46,556 nucleotides of DNA, taken from NCBI GenBank assembly GCA_035626475.1, contig DASPNP010000029.1, positions 1-46,556 of the forward strand. Reading direction: 5' to 3'. The notes under the pieces are model-generated. The model was not told the DNA's origin and searched no databases. It was given only the letters and a program-made list of their open reading frames with translations. The position numbers were made by a program, and so were the translations under genes. Numbering within the stretch: position 1 is the stretch's first letter; each line of letters begins with the position of its first letter. Below are positions 25,391 through 32,368 of the stretch, piece after piece. Source of the stretch: DASPKT01 sp035626475. Lineage in GTDB: Bacteria > Pseudomonadota > Alphaproteobacteria > Azospirillales > Azospirillaceae.

Positions 25391-25485
25391 TAGGGTTCCG
25401 GTTCCCCAGGGAACGGCTGGACCGAGAGATGCGGCCTCTGTCCTGAAGGACAGGGGATCACGGCGGGATAAAAACCCGGGAGGCA
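25391..25485 (+). promoter_or_regulatory. ykkC-class riboswitch, guanidine-I-like
   Basis: The leader matches the ykkC RNA consensus as I remember it: TAGGGTTCCG at the 5' side, GGCTGGACCGAGAG in the middle, and CGGCGGGATAAAAACCCGGG AGG at the 3' side. A strong variable hairpin, 25435-25444 with 25449-25458, occupies the expected P3 position. In the consensus the A-run is normally followed by G (AAAAGCCCG); here it is AAAAACCCG. In Proteobacteria this class usually senses guanidine (subtype 1), but ppGpp, PRPP and ADP subtypes exist, and the ligand cannot be fixed by eye. The 3' arm can also pair downstream (25476-25482 with 25503-25509) next to the ribosome site at 25508-25511, suggesting translational control. 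Confidence 0.78.
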
Positions 25486-25523
25486 AGCTGCACCAGGTTC
25501 AGCTCCCGGAGTCCGCCCGCGCC

Positions 25524-26183
25524 ATGACCACGCTCGTCCTGAACTTCGATCCCGCCTCGCCGCCCGGCGACCTCGACCGGCTGCTGGCCCGCGCGCCGCA
25601 CCGCCATCTCTGGCCCGTGCGCGACGGCGGCGTGGACAAGGTCGCCCTGGCCGACCGGGTGATCCTGCTGGGCGGCGATCTCTCGGCCAACGACCCGCTG
25701 CCGGCCCTGGCCGAGCTGCGCCGGGCGCTGGCCGCGCGCCATGCGGCGCGGCGGCCGACGCTGGGCATCTGCCTCGGCGCGCAGATCCTGGCGACGGCGC
25801 TGGGCGGGACGGTGTCGCGCCTGCCGGCGGAGGAGCTGGGCGTGCTGTCGGTGGAGCTCACGCCGGAGGGCCGCGCCGACCCGCTGTTCCAGGGGCTGCC
25901 CGCGCCGCTGCCGGTGGTGCAGGCGCATGGCGAGCAGGTCTCGCACTTGGCCGGCGCCACGCTGCTGGCCCGCAGTCCGGCCTGCGCGGTGCAGGCCTAT
26001 CGGCTGGGCGCCTCGACCGGGCTGCAGTTCCACCCGGAGGCGGAGCCCGACACGCTGCGCGGCTGGGCCGCCACCGCGCCGGTGCCGCATCCCGACATCG
26101 ATGCGGAGATTGCCGCCCGCTTCCCCGCCGCCGCCGAGGCGGGCCGCCTGATCCTGTCGCGCTGGCTCGCCGCCACCGCCTGA
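25524..26183 (+). CDS. Class I glutamine amidotransferase-like protein
   Basis: A 219-residue single-domain amidotransferase with the full triad: Cys83 in the nucleophile elbow GICLGAQ, His170 and Glu172 in QFHPE. It should release ammonia from glutamine or hydrolyse a gamma-glutamyl amide. The acceptor is unknown; no synthetase domain is fused or adjacent. Closest in style are the GMP-synthase-like GATase proteins of unknown role and gamma-glutamyl hydrolases. It is the first gene after the ykkC-class riboswitch. If the ligand is guanidine, a role in nitrogen recovery or guanidine-related amide chemistry would follow; this is inference. It forms an operon with the secreted protein 22 bases downstream. 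Confidence 0.85.
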   Translation: MTTLVLNFDPASPPGDLDRLLARAPHRHLWPVRDGGVDKVALADRVILLGGDLSANDPLPALAELRRALAARHAARRPTLGICLGAQILATALGGTVSRLPAEELGVLSVELTPEGRADPLFQGLPAPLPVVQAHGEQVSHLAGATLLARSPACAVQAYRLGASTGLQFHPEAEPDTLRGWAATAPVPHPDIDAEIAARFPAAAEAGRLILSRWLAATA

Positions 26184-26205
26184 AATCCAGTTCCGGAGAG
26201 AAGAG

Positions 26206-26910
26206 ATGCGCCTGTTCCTCGCCGCCGCCGCGATCCTCGCCGGCCTGCTCGCAACGCCCGCCCTGGCTCACGGGCCGCACTGCCACAAGAGCCCTGATCA
26301 TACGATGGGCATCCACGGCATGGCGCTGTTCGGCGGCGCGGACGCGCTCTATGCCGCGCACCTGCCGATCTTCAAGCATCCGCACGACTACCAGATCGTG
26401 CTGAAGCTGCGCGTGGCGGACGCCGCCGTGGCCGGGGACATGGCGAAGCGCCTGGCGGCCGGCCCCGCCCTCTGGACCCTGGTGCCCGAGTGCTTCGAGT
26501 TGGCCAAGCTGCAGCCCGGCACGGCGGGCCAGGTGACCGGCTTCAAGGCCGACCTGGTGGAGGGGCATTTCGAGCGCGGCGGCCGCACCGTGCACAAGGG
26601 CGTGCCGGTGGAGGTGATTTCGGTGCCCGTCTTCCGCCGGCTGAACCCCGACATGCGCGGCGCTCAGGCCGCCACCTACCTGCTGCTGGGCGAGGGGCGG
26701 ACGGCCTTCCTGGTGAAGCGCGTCGATGCCCGGCCGGACTTCGACCACATCGTCGCCCTGGCGCCGGTGGGTGCGGTGCCCGCCGGGACCGAGGTGACGG
26801 TGCCCGCCGCTGGGCTGGCCGAGCCGCCGCGCGCCGCGCTGGAGGCGGCGCTGGGCGGCAAGGGCAAGGTGCTGGGCACCGTCTACTACGACACCGCCGA
26901 CCTGCGCTGA
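26206..26910 (+). CDS. Secreted protein of unknown function
   Basis: A 234-residue protein with a signal peptide (LFLAAAAILAGLLATPALA, cut before HG). The mature N-terminus is His-rich (HGPHCHKSPDHTMGIHGM), which could bind metal, followed by LFGGADALYAAHLPIFKHPHDYQ, a stretch I associate with a conserved but uncharacterised periplasmic family. The rest is beta-rich with no known catalytic motif. A GGAGAG ribosome site precedes the ATG. It is co-transcribed with the amidotransferase under the riboswitch. Confidence 0.75.
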   Translation: MRLFLAAAAILAGLLATPALAHGPHCHKSPDHTMGIHGMALFGGADALYAAHLPIFKHPHDYQIVLKLRVADAAVAGDMAKRLAAGPALWTLVPECFELAKLQPGTAGQVTGFKADLVEGHFERGGRTVHKGVPVEVISVPVFRRLNPDMRGAQAATYLLLGEGRTAFLVKRVDARPDFDHIVALAPVGAVPAGTEVTVPAAGLAEPPRAALEAALGGKGKVLGTVYYDTADLR

Positions 26911-26917
26911 GGCGGGT

Positions 26918-27394
26918 TCAGGCGGCGTCGGCTGCCGCCCGCAGCGCGTCGACGTCGAGCCTTGTCATGCCCAGCATGGCCCGCATGGCGCGGCCGGCGC
27001 GGGCCGTGTCCGGGTCCTGCAGCAGCGCCAGCGCCGCGCGCGGGGCGACCTGCCAGGACAGGCCGTAGCGGTCCTTCAGCCAGCCGCAGGGGCCGGGCTC
27101 GCCGCCCTCGCACAGGGCATCGCGCACCCGGTCCGCCTCCGCCTGGTCCTCGCAGACGACCATGAGGGACAGTGCCTCGGTGAAGCGGAACATCGGGCCG
27201 CCATTGATGCCGACATGGGGACGGCCGGCGAGGGTGAACTCCACCGTCAGCACCATGCCCGCCGCCCCGGCCGGCGTCTCGGCGGGCGAGCGGTTGACGC
27301 GGTCGACCCGGCTGCCGGGCACGACGGCGCAGTAGAACCGCGCCGCCTCCTCGGCCACCCCGTCGAACCAGAGATGCGGGACGATCTCGGTCAT
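26918..27394 (-). CDS. VOC family protein (PhnB-like)
   Basis: A 158-residue vicinal-oxygen-chelate fold protein: IVPHLWFDGVAEEAARFYC, then GGPMFRFTEALSLMV and DRYGLSWQVAPRAAL. The layout matches the PhnB/3-demethylubiquinone-methyltransferase-like group, which despite the name is mostly of unknown function. The start ATG overlaps the DUF1428 stop (ATGA). It ends 7 bases from the stop of the convergent secreted protein. Confidence 0.85.
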   Translation of the reverse strand: MTEIVPHLWFDGVAEEAARFYCAVVPGSRVDRVNRSPAETPAGAAGMVLTVEFTLAGRPHVGINGGPMFRFTEALSLMVVCEDQAEADRVRDALCEGGEPGPCGWLKDRYGLSWQVAPRAALALLQDPDTARAGRAMRAMLGMTRLDVDALRAAADAA

Positions 27395-27765
27395 GCCGCT
27401 TCCCCCGTCGAGTGCACGATGGGCGCGAAGCCGCCGAAGATCATGCGCTTTCCGTCGAAGGGCATCGCCGACCCGCTGATCATCGGCTGGGTCCGCGGAT
27501 CGGCCATGAACTTGGCGTGGCCGGCGTCGCGCGCCTCCCGCGAGGGCCAGACGATCCAGGAGAGAACGACCACTTCCTCCGCCGTCGCCTGGACCGCGCG
27601 GTGGAAGTCGGTCAGCGTGCCGTGAGGGACGTCCTCGCCCCAGGCCTCCATGACCTCCAGCGCGCCGTACTCGCGGAAGATTCCAGCGGCCAGGGCGGCC
27701 ACCTCGCGGTAGGCCTCCTTGTTGGCCGCCGGCACGGCGACCACGAACCCGTCGATGTAGCTCAT
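27391..27765 (-). CDS. DUF1428 family protein
   Basis: A 124-residue protein beginning SYIDGFVVAVPAANKEAY, with LSWIVWPSREARDAGHAKF and MPFDGKRMIFGGF, the typical DUF1428 ferredoxin-like (dimeric alpha-beta barrel) pattern. The function is unknown. This family often sits with VOC, SRPBCC and small regulators, as here. It overlaps the VOC gene by 4 bases. Confidence 0.9.
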   Translation of the reverse strand: MSYIDGFVVAVPAANKEAYREVAALAAGIFREYGALEVMEAWGEDVPHGTLTDFHRAVQATAEEVVVLSWIVWPSREARDAGHAKFMADPRTQPMISGSAMPFDGKRMIFGGFAPIVHSTGEAA

Positions 27766-27796
27766 TCCCCCCTCCCTCTGTATTGGGCCGCCCCGT

Positions 27797-28264
27797 TCAG
27801 ACGTGCGCGGCCGTCTCGGCCTCGGCCAGTGCGGCGAGCTGGCCGGCGACGATGCTCCAGCCCTGGTGGAAGCCCATCTCCTCGTGCTGCTTGCAGGCCT
27901 CCGCCGTCCAGTGGCGGACCGTGGCGGTGTAGCGGGTGCCGCCCGCCTCCGCCTCGAAGGTCAGGATCGCCACCATGAAGGCGGTCTGCGGCACCCAGCC
28001 CGGACCGAAGCCGTCGGTGAAGACCAGCTTCGCGCCGGGCACCACCTCCAGGAAGACGCCCGTGCTGTCCATGCGCTCGCCGGCGGGCCCCTCCATGACG
28101 GTGCGGAACTTGCCGCCGGGCCGGAGGTCCAGCTCGGCCACCGGCGTCTTCCAGGGTGGCGGGGTGAAGAACTCGGTCGTGCGGGTGGTGAAGACCCGGT
28201 ACACCGTCTCGGGCGGCGCCTGGATGAGGCGGGTGACGGTCAGCTCGTTGGTTTCCGCGGTCAT
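27797..28264 (-). CDS. SRPBCC family protein (AHSA1-like)
   Basis: A 155-residue START-like fold protein: VTRLIQAPPETVYRVFT at the N-terminus, then DLRPGGKFRTVMEGP and GWSIVAGQLAALAE at the C-terminal helix. These are the hallmarks of AHSA1/SRPBCC ligand-binding proteins. The start is ATG 28264 with GGGAT upstream; the longer frame is Arg-rich noise that overlaps the upstream gene. It is probably in one transcript with the flanking VOC and DUF1428 genes. Confidence 0.87.
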   Translation of the reverse strand: MTAETNELTVTRLIQAPPETVYRVFTTRTTEFFTPPPWKTPVAELDLRPGGKFRTVMEGPAGERMDSTGVFLEVVPGAKLVFTDGFGPGWVPQTAFMVAILTFEAEAGGTRYTATVRHWTAEACKQHEEMGFHQGWSIVAGQLAALAEAETAAHV

Positions 28265-28278
28265 GACGGTATCCCGGT

Positions 28279-28734
28279 TCAGGCGTGGGCGGGTTCGGCG
28301 GGCGGGCACATGGCCTTCTCGGCGGCGGCCAGGTCCATCCACATGACCTCCCAGATATGGCCGTCCGGATCCTCGAAGCTGCGGCCGTACATGAAGCCGT
28401 AATCCTGCACCGGGCCGGGGTCCTTGGCGCCGCCGGCCGCCACGGCCGCCTCGACGGTCGCGTCCACGGCGGCGCGGCTGTCGGAGGAGAGGCAGAGCAG
28501 GACCTGCGCCGTCTGGCGGGCGTCGGGGATGCGCTTGGTGGTGAACTGGCCGAACTTGGCGTGGGTCAGCAGCATGACGTGGATCGTGTCCGACAGGACC
28601 ATGCAGGCGGCGGTCGCGTCGGTGAAGCGCGGTTCCACCCGGGCGCCGACGGCCTCGTAGAAGGCCTTGGACCGGGGCAGGTCGGTGACCGGCAGATTCA
28701 CGAAGATGAGCTTCGGACTGGTTTGGCTGGACAT
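28279..28734 (-). CDS. VOC family (glyoxalase-like) protein
   Basis: A 151-residue VOC protein: LIFVNLPVTDLPRSKAFYEA, VLSDTIHVMLL and SFEDPDGHIWEVMWMD, the last with the Glu metal ligand typical of the fold. ATG 28734 has GAGGAGG upstream. It is the first gene of a minus-strand unit and divergent from the HxlR regulator, which probably controls it. Confidence 0.88.
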   Translation of the reverse strand: MSSQTSPKLIFVNLPVTDLPRSKAFYEAVGARVEPRFTDATAACMVLSDTIHVMLLTHAKFGQFTTKRIPDARQTAQVLLCLSSDSRAAVDATVEAAVAAGGAKDPGPVQDYGFMYGRSFEDPDGHIWEVMWMDLAAAEKAMCPPAEPAHA

Positions 28735-28760
28735 GGTGGCGGCCTCCTCCGCGTTCGTTG

Positions 28761-28790
28761 TTGGAGGACGATGCCCTCCCGTGTTATAAA
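28761..28790 (+). promoter_or_regulatory. Candidate promoter of the HxlR gene
   Basis: TTGGAG (28761-28766), 18-base spacer, TATAAA (28785-28790). Transcription would begin at about the ATG at 28799, so the message may be leaderless; no Shine-Dalgarno is seen. The AT-rich block also faces the divergent VOC gene. Confidence 0.45.
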
Positions 28791-28798
28791 TAGCAACC

Positions 28799-29518
28799 AT
28801 GAAGTTAGAAAAAATAACTAAGCCTGAAGAGAGCCCCTCCAAGCGGCGCTACGACGATGCCTGCGCCGCCGCGCACGCGCTCGACCTGGTGGGAGAGCGC
28901 TGGGCCCTGCTGGTCATGCGCGAGCTGATGCTGGGCCCGCGCCGCTTCTCCGACCTGCGCGCCAGCCTGCCGGGCCTCAGCGCCAACGTGCTGACCCAGC
29001 GGCTGGAGGGGCTGGAGCAGGTGGGCGTGCTGCGCCAGCGCCGCCTGCCGCCGCCGGCCTCGGTGAAGGTCTATGAGCTGACGCCCTGGGGCTACGAGGC
29101 CGAGCCGATCATCCAGACGCTCGGGCGCTGGGCGGCGCGCTCGCCGCTGCACGACCCGACGCTGGCCTTCAGCGCCGTGTCGCTGTTCCTGTCGCTGCGC
29201 ACCATGATCGACCCGGCCCGCGCCGTGGGACTCAGCGCCCGCATCGGCTTCCGCATCGGGGCGGAGAGCTTCCTGGTGCGGCTGGAGGATGGGAGGATTG
29301 AGGTGGAGCGTGGGCCCGCCGAGGGCGCCGACTTCGTGCTCGAGGGCCAGCCGCCCGCCATCGCCGCCGTGATCTATGGCGGCCAGCCGATCGAGGCGAT
29401 GGAGGCGCAGGGCGCCGTGCGGCTCACCGGCGACCGCGATCTCGCCGCCCGCTTCGTCACCCTGTTCCCCCTGCCCCCCAAGGCGGAGCCGCCGGCACAA
29501 GGGGACGCGGAGGGCTGA
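28799..29518 (+). CDS. HxlR family transcriptional regulator with SCP2-like C-terminal domain
   Basis: A 239-residue regulator. Residues 20-105 are an HxlR winged helix: ALDLVGERWALLVMRELM, GPRRFSDLRASLPGLS and LTQRLEGLEQVGVL. Residues about 125-230 form an SCP2 sterol-carrier-like domain (VRLEDGRIEVERGPAEGADF), a known HxlR extension thought to bind a hydrophobic ligand. It lies divergent to the VOC gene at 28279-28734 and likely represses that unit and itself. The HxlR group usually responds to reactive aldehydes, quinones or oxidants. There is no ribosome site before the ATG. Confidence 0.9.
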   Translation: MKLEKITKPEESPSKRRYDDACAAAHALDLVGERWALLVMRELMLGPRRFSDLRASLPGLSANVLTQRLEGLEQVGVLRQRRLPPPASVKVYELTPWGYEAEPIIQTLGRWAARSPLHDPTLAFSAVSLFLSLRTMIDPARAVGLSARIGFRIGAESFLVRLEDGRIEVERGPAEGADFVLEGQPPAIAAVIYGGQPIEAMEAQGAVRLTGDRDLAARFVTLFPLPPKAEPPAQGDAEG

Positions 29519-29607
29519 GCGGGCGGCCCTGCCATGCCCCGCCCGGCCTGGACAGCGGCATGGCAGGGCCCCATCTCCAGGACAGCCATCGCCAATCCGA
29601 GGATTCC

Positions 29608-30210
29608 ATGTCGCTCACCATCGATCCCTGGTCCTTCCCCGATCCGGAACTCGATCCCGTCGAGGTCGGGGAGACGCGCCGCATCGTGCTGGCCGGCGGC
29701 TGCTTCTGGTGCACCGAGGCCGTCTACACCCAGCTCGAGGGCGTGCTGGCGGTGCGGCCGGGCTATGCCGGCGGCGAGGCCGGGACGGCGGACTACAAGA
29801 GCGTCTGCACCGGCACCACGGGCCATGCCGAGGTGATCGAGGTGATGTACGACCCGCGGCGCATCACCATGGGCCAGATCCTGAAGATGTTCTTCTCGAT
29901 CGCCCACGACCCGACGCAGAAGGACCGGCAGGGCAACGATATCGGCACCCAGTACCGCTCCGCCATCTTCTACGCCGACGAGGAACAGAAGCGCATCGCC
30001 GAGACCTATATGCGCCAGATCGAGCGCGACCGGCTCTTCTCCAAGCCGCTGGCGACGACCCTGGAGCCGCTGGTCGAGTTCTTCGAGGCCGAGGCCTACC
30101 ACCACGACTATGCCCGCCGGAACCCGGCGCAGCCCTACATCGCGGCGGTCGCCCTGCCGAAGGTCGAGAAGCTGAAGAAGGTCCACGCCGACAAGCTGAA
30201 GCGGGCGTGA
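29608..30210 (+). CDS. msrA: Peptide methionine (S)-S-oxide reductase MsrA
   Basis: A 200-residue enzyme that reduces the S-epimer of methionine sulfoxide using thioredoxin. The catalytic motif is GGCFWCTEA (Cys32), with GYAGGEAGTADY and YHHDYARRNP also typical. It has no signal peptide, so it is cytoplasmic. ATG 29608 has CGAGG upstream; the 16 residues of the longer frame are not conserved. It is convergent with msrQ/msrP, which repair the periplasm, giving a methionine-sulfoxide repair cluster. Confidence 0.96.
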   Translation: MSLTIDPWSFPDPELDPVEVGETRRIVLAGGCFWCTEAVYTQLEGVLAVRPGYAGGEAGTADYKSVCTGTTGHAEVIEVMYDPRRITMGQILKMFFSIAHDPTQKDRQGNDIGTQYRSAIFYADEEQKRIAETYMRQIERDRLFSKPLATTLEPLVEFFEAEAYHHDYARRNPAQPYIAAVALPKVEKLKKVHADKLKRA

Positions 30211-30241
30211 GGTCGCTCACACGATAGGGAGCAACTTTTTT

Positions 30242-30424
30242 CCGTCACCCCGGCGCAGGGCGGGACCCAGGGGTTGCAGTGGGATGCGACGGATGCAGCG
30301 CTCCCTAGCGCCTATCGAGATCTCGCCAGAGCGGATTGGCTTGCTTCATTGAACCCTCATGGCTGCAACCCCTGGGTCCCGGCCTAGGCGCTGCGCGCCA
30401 GCTTCGCAACCGCCGGGATGACGG
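30242..30424. repeat. 183-bp composite inverted-repeat element, includes repeat copy C
   Basis: The ends are CCGTCACCCCGGC (30242-30254) and GCCGGGATGACGG (30412-30424), inverted with one mismatch. Inside is a perfect 18-bp inverted repeat, 30262-30279 with 30363-30380. The right arm (30371-30424) is copy C of the 54-nt dispersed repeat; the left arm is the same sequence in reverse with about 24 bases missing. This fits a MITE-like or paired-REP structure sitting between msrA and msrQ. No ORF of note is inside. Confidence 0.8.
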
Positions 30425-30475
30425 TAGTGGGGGAAGCAATGGGTGAGCACCAACCGATGGGCGCTCCGGCAAGTC

Positions 30476-31102
30476 CTACGCCAGCGCCCGGCGCGGCAGC
30501 CAGCGCCGCGCCGCCCGCCAGACCAGCAGCGCTATGACCAGCGCGGTGTAGATGATCGGCTCGGCCGGCCAGGATTTCACCAGGATCAGAAAGTGCAGGG
30601 CCGCCAGCAGCGCCGCCGGGTAGACCCAGCGGTGCAGCTGGCCCCAGCGGCGGCCGAGCCTGCGCATCGCGGCATTGCTGGAGGTGGCGGCCAGCGGCAG
30701 CAGGATCAGGAAGGCGGCCATGCCCACGGTGATGTAGGGCCGCTTGACGATGTCGCCCCAGACCGCCCGCCAGTCCAGCCCCTGGTCAAGCACGACGTAG
30801 GTCAGCAGGTGCGCCAGCGCGTAGAAGAAGGCCAGCAGCCCCAGGGCGCGCCGGTACTTCACCAGGTTCACCCCCGCCGCCTGCCGCAGCGGCGTGACGG
30901 CCAGCCCCAGGATTAGGAAGCGCAGCGACCATTCGCCGAGCCCGTGCTCCAGTTCCTTCAACGGGTCGGCGCCCAGCCGGTCGTTCACCCCCTGCCAGAA
31001 CAGCCAGACGCCCGGCGCCGCGCCGGCCAGGTAGAGCATCCAGGTCGGCGGCCGCCAGCCCTTGCCGCGCTGCTTCTGCGGATCGGCCCGTGCCGTCCTC
31101 AT
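30476..31102 (-). CDS. msrQ: Heme-binding membrane subunit MsrQ
   Basis: A 208-residue membrane protein with about six hydrophobic helices and the ferric-reductase-like pattern: FLILGLAVTPLRQAAG, YRRALGLLAFFYALAHLLTY (heme His region) and WGQLHRWVYPAALLAALHF. MsrQ passes electrons from the quinone pool or flavin to MsrP. The ATG follows directly after the end of a palindromic element whose last bases GAGAGGGGAC serve as ribosome site. It is second in the msrP-msrQ unit. Confidence 0.94.
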   Translation of the reverse strand: MRTARADPQKQRGKGWRPPTWMLYLAGAAPGVWLFWQGVNDRLGADPLKELEHGLGEWSLRFLILGLAVTPLRQAAGVNLVKYRRALGLLAFFYALAHLLTYVVLDQGLDWRAVWGDIVKRPYITVGMAAFLILLPLAATSSNAAMRRLGRRWGQLHRWVYPAALLAALHFLILVKSWPAEPIIYTALVIALLVWRAARRWLPRRALA

Positions 31103-31230
31103 GTCCCCTCTCCCAGGGGGAGAGGGTTAGGGTGAGGGGGTAAGAGGGTCGGGGAAGGGCGCTTCATCGAAGCCGGCGGATTGCTCCGCGATCCCGTACC
31201 CCCTCTCCCTGTCCCTCTGGGAGAGGGGAC
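31103..31230. repeat. Inverted-repeat element between msrP and msrQ
   Basis: Perfect 14-bp terminal inverted repeats (31103-31116 and 31217-31230; GTCCCCTCTCCCAG and its complement), each part of a CCCTCTCCC-rich palindrome. The inside contains the common GAGAGGGTTAGGGTGAGGGGG tract in part. It spans most of the 190 bases between msrP stop and msrQ start and touches the msrQ ATG. Confidence 0.78.
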
Positions 31231-31292
31231 GGCAGTTCGGCCCGATGGACCCAGAACCCCAAAGCAGGCCGCGAACTGACGACGCCAAAGCA

Positions 31293-32252
31293 TCAGAAGA
31301 ACTTCCTGAGGTCCATGCCCTGGTACAGGCCCGCCACCTGCTCGGCATAGCCGTTGAAGGGCAGGGTGGGGCGGCGGGCGGCGAAGATGCCGCCCTCGCC
31401 GATGCGCCGCTCGGTCGCCTGGCTCCAGCGGGGATGGTCGACCTCGGGATTGACGTTCGAATAGAAGCCGTACTCGTTGGCGGCCTGCAGGTTCCAGCTG
31501 GTGGGCGGCTGCTTCTCGACCAGGCTGATGCGGACGATGCTCTTGATGCCCTTGAAGCCGTACTTCCAGGGCACGACCAGCCGCAGCGGCGCGCCGTTCT
31601 GGTTGGGCATGGTCTCGCCATACATGCCGGTCGCCAGGATGGTCAGCGGGTGCATGGCCTCGTCCAGCCGCAGCCCCTCGACATAGGGCCAGTCCAGCGG
31701 CTGGAACAGGCCGCGCTGGCCCGGCATCTCCTCGGGACGCACCAAGGTCTCGAAGGCGACGTACCTGGCGCTGCCCAGCGGCTCGACCCGCTTCAGCAGA
31801 TCGGCCAGCGGGAAGCCCACCCAGGGGATCACCATCGACCAACCCTCGACGCAGCGCATGCGGTAGATGCGCTCCTCCAGCGTCACCGGCCTGAGGATGT
31901 CCTCTAGGGCCATCTCCGCAGGCTTCGACACCAGCCCGTCGATCTTCACGGTCCAGGGCCGGGTGGTCAGCTGTCCCGCATGCTTGGCCGGGTCGGCCTT
32001 GTCGACGCCGAACTCGTAGAAATTGTTGTAGCTGGTGACGTCGGCCTTGGGCGTCGGCTTCTCGTCGGTGGAGAAGGGACCGGGCTTCCCCGGCATCGGC
32101 GCGGCGCCGGCGGCACCGCCCAGCAGGCCCGTTCCGACCACTCCGGCTCCTATCAGCCCGGCGCCGCCGCCCAGCAGGGCGCGGCGGCCGAGATAGATGC
32201 TCCGGGGCGTGATCTCGGAGGCGGGGATGTCGGGCGGGCGGCGGATCGGCAT
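31293..32252 (-). CDS. msrP: Molybdopterin-dependent methionine sulfoxide reductase MsrP
   Basis: A 319-residue periplasmic molybdoenzyme of the YedY/MsrP type. A twin-arginine-like signal (LGRRALLGGGAGLIGAG) is present, the molybdenum-ligand Cys sits in MRCVEGWSM, and FYEFGVDKADP and GFKGIKSIVRISL are family signatures. It repairs both epimers of oxidised methionine in exported proteins, with electrons from MsrQ. AGGAG lies before the ATG. Confidence 0.96.
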   Translation of the reverse strand: MPIRRPPDIPASEITPRSIYLGRRALLGGGAGLIGAGVVGTGLLGGAAGAAPMPGKPGPFSTDEKPTPKADVTSYNNFYEFGVDKADPAKHAGQLTTRPWTVKIDGLVSKPAEMALEDILRPVTLEERIYRMRCVEGWSMVIPWVGFPLADLLKRVEPLGSARYVAFETLVRPEEMPGQRGLFQPLDWPYVEGLRLDEAMHPLTILATGMYGETMPNQNGAPLRLVVPWKYGFKGIKSIVRISLVEKQPPTSWNLQAANEYGFYSNVNPEVDHPRWSQATERRIGEGGIFAARRPTLPFNGYAEQVAGLYQGMDLRKFF

Positions 32253-32368
32253 GGCGGTCTCCTGGAGGGCTCGCCCATGGAAGTAGTGCCGGGGCCGCCC
32301 GTCAACACCCCTTGGCGTCAGGTGTCGCCCCGATCAGGGTCTGGAAATGTGTCACCGGGAAGGCGGGG

